From assembly GCA_905236615.1 (NCBI GenBank), contig CAJORC010000001.1, forward strand, positions 1 to 8,515: a stretch of DNA of 8,515 bases, given 5' to 3'. The notes below the pieces were generated by a model. The model had not been told where the DNA came from and did not search any database. It was given only the letters and a program-made list of their open reading frames with translations. The DNA is from an uncultured Lachnospiraceae bacterium (GTDB lineage: Bacteria > Bacillota > Clostridia > Lachnospirales > Lachnospiraceae). This document shows, in pieces, positions 1 to 4,128 of the stretch. The number at the start of each line of letters is the position of its first letter. The stretch's first letter is position 1. A program made the translations under genes and the position numbers.

Positions 1-597
1 AAGCCGTGCCAGCGATGCTGCTCTCTGACGGTTCATACCTGCCGGTGCATATCTGTGTTCAACCTTAAGAAGTTCATCCATGCTGTCTCTGAAACGGTCT
101 GCACCATCACCCAGCATGATAACAGAATGTGCAAGTTTATTAATTTCCTCTGCAAGTTCTTCTATGCTTACAGCACACTGTTCCAGCTTTGTAATAAGTT
201 TTCCGTCTCTATCGATTTCATATATTCCTGTATATGTCTGATTCCTTCTTGCATCCATCATCGGCACAATATAATCATCAGATCCCCAAAGGTTCATCGC
301 CATGGCATCCACAGTCGGTACACTGACTATCGGTATTCCCAGAACTTCCGCCATTCCCTTAACTGTTGCGGAACCTATCCTGAGTCCCGTAAAGGAACCG
401 GGGCCTCCGGCAATAGCTATGGCATCGAGTTCTTTAATATCGAACTCGGTTATGCTCACTATTTCATTGATCATCGGCATTAATGTTTCCGAATGAGTTT
501 TTTTATAGTTTACGGAATATTCCGCAAGAATGCTGTCGTCAACAAGTAAAGCTACGGTAGCCACAAGTCCCGACGAGTCTACTGCCAGTAATTTCAT
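1..597 (-). CDS. tsaB: TsaB, t6A tRNA-modification subunit (C-terminus cut by window edge)
   Basis: TsaB is the non-catalytic ASKHA-fold partner of TsaD in the complex that places threonylcarbamoyl on A37 of ANN-decoding tRNAs in the cytoplasm. Reading the minus strand from ATG at 597 gives an N-terminus MKLLAVDSSG (the usual phosphate-1-like strand), the THSETLMP segment near residue 34-41, and the family signature GGPGSFTGLRIG at about residues 64-75. The frame stays open to base 1, giving 199 codons; family members are about 230 residues, so roughly 30-40 are missing. The start overlaps the TGA stop of tsaE in an ATGA arrangement, so the two are translationally coupled. In related genomes rimI and often tsaD follow, so they may lie beyond base 1; that is inference. 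Identification is secure. Confidence 0.95.
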   Translation of the reverse strand, partial: MKLLAVDSSGLVATVALLVDDSILAEYSVNYKKTHSETLMPMINEIVSITEFDIKELDAIAIAGGPGSFTGLRIGSATVKGMAEVLGIPIVSVPTVDAMAMNLWGSDDYIVPMMDARRNQTYTGIYEIDRDGKLITKLEQCAVSIEELAEEINKLAHSVIMLGDGADRFRDSMDELLKVEHRYAPAGMNRQRAASLARL

Positions 598-1037
598 ACT
601 TCTTCCAAATCTCCTCCGACCGTTATTTTTCTGTAGTCGAAGCCTTTCTCTAAATCTTTTTCTATCTTTATCACTCTTGTATTCTCCGGCATCAGTTCTT
701 TTATTATTCCCGCCCATTCAACAAGGCTCACACCATCACCGAAAAAACAGTCTTCATAACCTATCTCATCCATTTCCTCAATGTCACCTATCCGGTAAAC
801 ATCAAAATGATAGAACGGCAAACGTCCGTCTTCATAGGAATTTAATATCGTAAATGTAGGTGAACTGATATGCTCTTCTATCCCCAGTCCTTTTGCAAAA
901 CCCTTTGTAAAAACGGTTTTGCCTACACCGAGATCACCACTCAGCGCATAGACATCACCGGGATTTGCATTTTCACCCATCCTTTTTCCTATTTCATAGG
1001 TATCTTCTGTCTTATATGACTCAAAAATTTTTTCCAT
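594..1037 (-). CDS. tsaE: TsaE, P-loop ATPase of the t6A complex
   Basis: TsaE is the small ATPase that binds the TsaB-TsaD complex and is needed for multiple turnovers of t6A synthesis. The 147-residue protein has the family's normal length. Visible motifs are the Walker A loop GDLGVGKT at residues 34-41, the SSPTF switch-like motif at 58-62, HFDVYR at 77-82, and LVEWAG at 105-110 (VEW is the characteristic C-terminal motif). The ATG at 1037 is preceded by GGAGA with a short spacer on the minus strand, which supports this start. The stop overlaps the tsaB start by four bases. A consensus-like promoter lies about 70-95 bases upstream (1104-1132), so the pair can be transcribed independently of ribU. 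Confidence 0.96.
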   Translation of the reverse strand: MEKIFESYKTEDTYEIGKRMGENANPGDVYALSGDLGVGKTVFTKGFAKGLGIEEHISSPTFTILNSYEDGRLPFYHFDVYRIGDIEEMDEIGYEDCFFGDGVSLVEWAGIIKELMPENTRVIKIEKDLEKGFDYRKITVGGDLEEV

Positions 1038-1061
1038 ACAGTCTCCGATGCAGAATTAAAT

Positions 1062-1102
1062 AAGACGCATACAGCACTCTTAAAAACAGCCGTACGCGTC
1101 TT
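1062..1102 (-). terminator. 14-bp stem-loop behind ribU, probable weak intrinsic terminator
   Basis: On the minus strand, arms 1089-1102 and 1062-1075 pair over 14 bp with two G.U wobbles around a 13-base loop. The downstream tract is only ATTTAATT, so the U-run is weak and termination may be partial. It lies just after the ribU stop (1137) and ahead of tsaE. The 5' arm sits at the expected transcription start of the tsaE promoter, so it may instead act as a 5' hairpin on the tsaE mRNA. Confidence 0.55.
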
Positions 1103-1103
1103 T

Positions 1104-1132
1104 ATTATATTATCTCAAAGCTGATTGTGCAA
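1104..1132 (-). promoter_or_regulatory. Sigma-A-type promoter for tsaE-tsaB
   Basis: On the minus strand, TTGCAC (1127-1132) and TATAAT (1104-1109) are separated by exactly 17 bases. The -10 matches consensus fully and the -35 at four of six positions. The expected start is near 1097, giving a leader of about 60 bases before the tsaE ATG at 1037. The promoter lies wholly in the gap after ribU. Confidence 0.75.
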
Positions 1133-1136
1133 GTTT

Positions 1137-1763
1137 TCACCCTTTAAGTATATGTGAAAGGGGCTTGTAGATCAGGAAGGTTATTACGACCGAGCACATT
1201 CCTTTGAAGAAAGTGAACGGAACGTTAAATATCAAAAGGCATTCCCAAAGGCTGTTCACCGAAGGGATTATTGCCTTATATGCTGCGATTATTGCCTCCA
1301 TCGGCATAAATACCGTATAGATGGGATAGACAACATAATAGTTGGTCACAAGACTAATTGCCGACATAAGCAGTGCTCCAACTGTCGCACCGATTATCGC
1401 TCCCTTTTTTGAATGAGCCTTTTTGTAAACTGTTCCTGCTACGAATACAAACACCGCACCGAGGATGAAATTGGAAAGCTCTCCTACTCCGCCGCTCTGT
1501 GTATTCAGAAGATGTATAACATTTTTTATAAGGCATACCGCAACACCCGCTACCGGTCCGTAAGCAAAGGCTGCCACAAGAGCAGGAAGCTCAGAAAAAT
1601 CCATTTTTATAAAGGCCGGCATTATAAGCGGAAGTGGGAATTCCAAAAACATAAGAACATAAGCGACTGCTGAAAGCATTGCCACTCCGCAGAGTTTTCT
1701 GACCCTTGAATCTGATACTGCATTCATTCTTACTGCGTTAACTTTTGTTTCATTTGCTGACAT
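1137..1763 (-). CDS. ribU: RibU-type riboflavin ECF transporter S-component
   Basis: This is the substrate-binding membrane subunit of an energy-coupling factor transporter that takes up riboflavin, working with shared EcfA/EcfA'/EcfT proteins encoded elsewhere. The 208-residue protein has about six hydrophobic segments (roughly 27-45, 55-80, 96-113, 121-143, 148-163, 180-199). RibU-like signatures are PAFIKMDFSELP at 49-60, the GPVAGVAVCLIKN stretch at 69-81 and FNVPFTFFKG at 179-188. I chose ATG at 1763 because GGAGGT lies nine bases upstream; the frame stays open to ATG 1841, but that extension is encoded partly by a hairpin block and is hydrophilic. The FMN riboswitch and terminator upstream independently support riboflavin as substrate: high FMN should shut uptake off. 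Confidence 0.9.
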   Translation of the reverse strand: MSANETKVNAVRMNAVSDSRVRKLCGVAMLSAVAYVLMFLEFPLPLIMPAFIKMDFSELPALVAAFAYGPVAGVAVCLIKNVIHLLNTQSGGVGELSNFILGAVFVFVAGTVYKKAHSKKGAIIGATVGALLMSAISLVTNYYVVYPIYTVFMPMEAIIAAYKAIIPSVNSLWECLLIFNVPFTFFKGMCSVVITFLIYKPLSHILKG

Positions 1764-1772
1764 TATTGATTT

Positions 1773-1778
1773 ACCTCC
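1773..1778 (-). promoter_or_regulatory. Ribosome binding site deciding the ribU start
   Basis: GGAGGT on the minus strand, nine bases before ATG 1763. It is the only strong site near the alternative in-frame starts (1841, 1763, 1727) and so fixes the N-terminus. Confidence 0.8.
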
Positions 1779-1810
1779 AACTTTTCCGGAAAGCTCTTCT
1801 AATAGAACAA

Positions 1811-1948
1811 AGAATCCAGCTTTGCTGGATTCTCCGCGCAAGCGCGGGAGCCAAAGGCTCTTCCTATCCGCGCGTGTCGCATCATACGCACAAAGTGCGT
1901 TTTTTAATTCATAGGGGATTGCAACGCAATTTCCTATGAATTAAAAAA
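1811..1948. repeat. Block of five short hairpins in the ribU leader, possible palindromic repeat element
   Basis: Five inverted repeats sit nearly end to end: 1811-1820/1824-1833 (10 bp, loop TTT), 1834-1839/1842-1847 (6 bp GC-only, loop AA), 1848-1852/1856-1860 (5 bp, loop AAA), 1886-1891/1895-1900 (6 bp, loop AAA), and 1900-1915/1933-1948 (16 bp, with an inner ATTGC/GCAAT stem around AAC). Only 1861-1885 is unpaired by this scheme. The block lies between the FMN riboswitch terminator and the ribU ribosome binding site and encodes no convincing protein. Such GC-rich mini-hairpins with three-base loops resemble dispersed palindromic elements (REP/MITE type) more than ordinary leader sequence. 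Whether it is repeated in the genome cannot be seen here. Confidence 0.6.
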
Positions 1949-1975
1949 GCCCTGTGTAAAATTCTACACAGGGCT
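1943..1975 (-). terminator. Intrinsic terminator of the FMN riboswitch (expression platform)
   Basis: On the minus strand, an 11-bp perfect stem (1965-1975 with 1948-1958) closes a six-base loop and is followed by six T residues (1943-1948). It begins about 35 bases after the aptamer and precedes ribU, the standard layout for transcriptional attenuation. FMN binding should favour this stem and stop transcription before ribU. Confidence 0.9.
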
Positions 1976-2008
1976 CTAAATCCGTTTCTTGCATATCAAA
2001 CAGACTAT

Positions 2009-2127
2009 TTCTTCTCTCATCCAGACTGCGCATTTTACTGCTCACTGTCGGCACCGGAATCACACCGGTTCATGCTTACGCTCGCGGGCTTTACCGCCGG
2101 TAGGGATTTGCACCCTGCCCCGAAGAA
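2009..2127 (-). promoter_or_regulatory. FMN riboswitch aptamer (RFN element)
   Basis: The minus-strand sequence carries the conserved RFN landmarks in order: TTCTTCGGGGCAGGGTG at the 5' end, CCCTACCGGCGGTAAAGCCC, CGCGAGCG, ACCGGTGTGATTCCGGTGCC, GACAGT, and GTCTGGATGAGAGAAG at the 3' end. Closing stem P1 pairs TTCTTC (2122-2127) with GAAGAA (2009-2014). All elements of the multi-branched aptamer are present, so it should bind FMN. A terminator follows and ribU is the regulated gene. Confidence 0.97.
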
Positions 2128-2152
2128 CTTTCTCTATTTTATTTTCAAGTTA

Positions 2153-2181
2153 ACTATAATTCATAAGAACGAAAAAATCAA
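2153..2181 (-). promoter_or_regulatory. Promoter of the FMN riboswitch-ribU transcript
   Basis: On the minus strand, TTGATT (2176-2181) and TATAGT (2153-2158) are spaced by 17 bases. Expected start is near 2146, roughly 20 bases before the aptamer. The -35 box overlaps the stop codon of the upstream DUF975 gene (2178-2180). Confidence 0.65.
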
Positions 2182-3032
2182 TATTTTTCCAAAGAAATTT
2201 TTTTCTTTGTTATCGCCTCTCCGGCATCACTGATGAACGGTCTCCAATCCGGCTTAAGCTTACCGGGGTGTACCAGTTCGATATAAAAATATGAATAAGT
2301 AACATACTGATAAGGCAGAAGCCATAAGGCGGCTATACCGCAGGTAAGCATGCTGAGCATTACTATTCCTATAAAACTAAGAGCTATACGGAACAGGCGA
2401 AGTTTATGACCATTCATTATCCTTGCGGATTCCTTCATTAATTCAATCGCACTCATTTCCGGATGGTCAAAGTATATGAAATTTACCAGACTGTATCTGA
2501 ACAAAAGGAAATAGGCAATAGCCAGTGTGATTATCGCTCCCACTATCAGAAATATCACAAAGAAGGCCAATATATCTGTCGTAACATATATAAATGTACC
2601 GATTACCGCCATGATAATATATGGAATAAATGCTACAAGCATTATCAGGCAATAAAAGAGGAAGATCAGAAGAAGTCTTCCGGGTTTGTTTTTATATGCA
2701 TAAAAAGCATCTCCCAGAGTGACTTTTTCTCCCTTTGCAACCTTATAGGACATATACTCAACGCCTATTCTCAAAAGATATACCACAAGCGAAACCACTA
2801 TTGAGACAAGCGAAACTGCCCCTACAAAAAGGATGGTGAGCCAGGGCAGATTCTTTGAGTTCTGAACCAGATAACTATTGAACCTCAGTGTGCCGTTCAG
2901 CACTGACTGTACTACGATGATCATCAGTGAAGCAATGACCGGCGTTGAGTAGTTTCCCTCTAAGGCTACTCTTGCATCATGCTTAAGTTCTTTAGCAGTT
3001 TTATATTTATTTATCGAAACATTCTTTTCCAT
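2178..3032 (-). CDS. DUF975 family integral membrane protein
   Basis: A 284-residue polytopic membrane protein of unknown biochemical function. It opens with a soluble segment containing the A-x-E-L-K-x-D-A-R-x-A-L-x-G-x-Y pattern (about 13-28) typical of DUF975. Hydrophobic segments follow at about 31-47, 65-90, 118-150, 153-178 and 212-240. The most diagnostic stretch is ESARIMNGHK at 201-210, then LSFIG (218-222), LTCGIAALWLLPY (229-241) and TYSYFYIEL (245-253), the conserved C-terminal core of the family. The ATG at 3032 follows an AAAGGG-type site about 11 bases upstream, which is slightly distant. It lies 40 bases after the SprA-like gene on the same strand and is probably co-transcribed with it. 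Its stop codon overlaps the next promoter. Confidence 0.88.
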   Translation of the reverse strand: MEKNVSINKYKTAKELKHDARVALEGNYSTPVIASLMIIVVQSVLNGTLRFNSYLVQNSKNLPWLTILFVGAVSLVSIVVSLVVYLLRIGVEYMSYKVAKGEKVTLGDAFYAYKNKPGRLLLIFLFYCLIMLVAFIPYIIMAVIGTFIYVTTDILAFFVIFLIVGAIITLAIAYFLLFRYSLVNFIYFDHPEMSAIELMKESARIMNGHKLRLFRIALSFIGIVMLSMLTCGIAALWLLPYQYVTYSYFYIELVHPGKLKPDWRPFISDAGEAITKKKISLEKY

Positions 3033-3072
3033 TTTTTCTTTTTCCCTTTTTTCAGAACTGCCTTATTAGAGA

Positions 3073-3522
3073 TCAGGCAGCTTCATCAACATTATTTCCT
3101 GTATATTTTATACTGTCCTGAAGCTTTAAGTCTTTCTGATAAGGGTTCTCCTCATTATAATATTTTATCTGTGTATTTGTCTCACCGCCTGAAACATAGC
3201 TCCGTCCACACTCCGGGCATATAGCGGTCTTAATCGATACTGATGCCTTAACAACCTGACCGTTATTTTTAGCGGCATCTTTATAAGCATTTGAAACATG
3301 CTCCTGTTCATGTGCCCTTACCGCAGATCCCGCTGCCTGCGGCGAAATATGAGTAGCAGATTTATATGAAACCATCTCATCAGAACCGTCTTTGTACTTA
3401 CGGTTCTTGCAGGTTTCACATTCTGCCGGTGAGGATCTATAGCCCTGCTTTACTTCTGTGGACTCACCCGGATTATAGATCACTCTGCTTCCCTGATACA
3501 TCCCTGTAATAGAATTAACCAT
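3073..3522 (-). CDS. SprA-related putative zinc metalloprotease-like protein
   Basis: A small 149-residue protein with the hallmarks of the SprA-related family: ECETCKNRKYKDGS at 34-47 (C35, C38), the zincin motif HEQEH at 71-75, and ICPECGRSYVSGG at 101-113 (C102, C105). HExxH normally provides two zinc-binding histidines and a catalytic glutamate; the paired CxxC motifs could form a second, structural zinc site. No signal peptide or membrane segment is visible, so it is predicted cytoplasmic unless exported by another route. Start ATG 3522 has AAAGGAG about six bases upstream, which is strong. It sits between two membrane-protein genes with 40-base gaps on each side. Substrate and true peptidase activity are unknown; a third zinc ligand is not obvious. 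Confidence 0.8.
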   Translation of the reverse strand: MVNSITGMYQGSRVIYNPGESTEVKQGYRSSPAECETCKNRKYKDGSDEMVSYKSATHISPQAAGSAVRAHEQEHVSNAYKDAAKNNGQVVKASVSIKTAICPECGRSYVSGGETNTQIKYYNEENPYQKDLKLQDSIKYTGNNVDEAA

Positions 3523-3562
3523 ACGCGACTCCTTTCTTATATGGTAAAACCCGAATAAAACG

Positions 3563-4039
3563 TCAGGTTTTTTCCTGTCCGTGATTTACGGACGGATATC
3601 CATTTCCGAAATAATTACGCCAGCTGTCATAGGGCATAAACTCTTCATCCTCATAAAAATCATCCGGGTCATAATCATTATAATAATTGTAATTATAACT
3701 GTCTTCAAATTCCTTGGAAAATTCATGCGCAAATTCCGAAATACCATTCTCGATGCTGTTCCTGAAGGTAATTGAAAAAATCATAAGACCGCAGATCACG
3801 AGGATGAGCAGTAAGTTTATCGCCAAAGCGACAATCCCGCAGATGAAACCGATCTTTGCATGTTCAAAGAAATTTTCTCTCGTTCTCGACAGCATTGCAA
3901 AGATGACCGCCAAAGCCCCAAGGCAGATTGCAAACGGAAACATACATATAAATATGTTTACAACTGCAGCAACTCCACACACAAGTGACGCCGTAGCCAA
4001 CGGCGTATTAACATTTCCTAATTTTGTCTTCATTTTCAT
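3563..4039 (-). CDS. Small DUF4190-like membrane protein with acidic tyrosine-rich tail
   Basis: A 158-residue protein of unknown function. The N-terminal half has three hydrophobic helices at about 14-32, 34-51 and 62-91. The pattern ATASLVCGVAAVV...GALAVIFAMLSR...AKIGFICGIVAL is typical of DUF4190-like proteins in Lachnospiraceae. After residue 105 the chain becomes highly acidic and aromatic, with Y/N/D clusters at 115-138, and contains no further membrane segment. Two ATG codons compete: 4039 and 4033 (protein two residues shorter). The AGAGGA site is very close to the first and better spaced for the second, so 4033 is possible. It is the first gene of a set with the SprA-like and DUF975 genes, driven by the promoter at 4073-4101. 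Confidence 0.75.
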   Translation of the reverse strand: MKMKTKLGNVNTPLATASLVCGVAAVVNIFICMFPFAICLGALAVIFAMLSRTRENFFEHAKIGFICGIVALAINLLLILVICGLMIFSITFRNSIENGISEFAHEFSKEFEDSYNYNYYNDYDPDDFYEDEEFMPYDSWRNYFGNGYPSVNHGQEKT

Positions 4040-4051
4040 ACTTCCTCTTAA

Positions 4052-4080
4052 TTGTCAAATTCTTTTTTTTCTATTATAAT
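4052..4080 (+). promoter_or_regulatory. Sigma-A promoter for tex
   Basis: TTGTCA (4052-4057), 17-base spacer, TATAAT (4075-4080). The expected start is near 4087, giving a leader of about 42 bases before tex. The -10 overlaps that of the divergent promoter by four bases. Confidence 0.85.
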
Positions 4081-4101
4081 TAAAAATGTTGTTCATATCA
4101 A
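4073..4101 (-). promoter_or_regulatory. Sigma-A promoter for the DUF4190-like/SprA-like/DUF975 genes
   Basis: On the minus strand, TTGATA (4096-4101), 17-base spacer, TATAAT (4073-4078). Expected start is near 4066, about 27 bases before the first ATG. It shares the palindromic ATTATAAT with the tex promoter. Confidence 0.8.
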
Positions 4102-4114
4102 TATACAAAAAATT

Positions 4115-4119
4115 AAGGA
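4115..4119 (+). promoter_or_regulatory. Ribosome binding site deciding the tex start
   Basis: AAGGA lies nine bases before ATG 4129. The in-frame TTG at 4120 directly abuts it and so cannot be the main start. Confidence 0.7.
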
Positions 4120-4128
4120 TTGATCAAA

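Noticed and set aside
55..483. Plus-strand open frame opposite tsaB
   Set aside because: It is antisense to a clear tsaB reading frame, has no family features, and its composition is that of a shadow frame.
1764..1841. Longer ribU starting at ATG 1841
   Set aside because: The extension is encoded by hairpin sequence and leader, has no good ribosome binding site, and the strong GGAGGT points to ATG 1763.
1811..1948. CRISPR array
   Set aside because: The repeats are inverted hairpins of different sequence and length, with no direct repeat-spacer periodicity.
2190..2209. CAAAGAAA/TTTCTTTG inverted repeat as terminator of the DUF975 gene
   Set aside because: It is A/T-only apart from four G-C-type positions, lies inside the coding end, and no T-run follows it directly on the minus strand.
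3523..3562. Separate promoter for the SprA-like gene (CTGACG with CATATA)
   Set aside because: Both boxes match consensus poorly; the 40-base gap and same-strand layout fit co-transcription better.
3577..3593. GTCCGT/ACGGAC hairpin at the end of the DUF4190-like gene
   Set aside because: Six base pairs within coding sequence and followed by A-rich, not T-rich, sequence in the direction of transcription; not a terminator.
4120..4128. TTG as an upstream start for tex, three codons earlier
   Set aside because: It directly follows the AAGGA ribosome binding site with no spacer; ATG 4129 is nine bases away and Tex N-terminal homology begins there.
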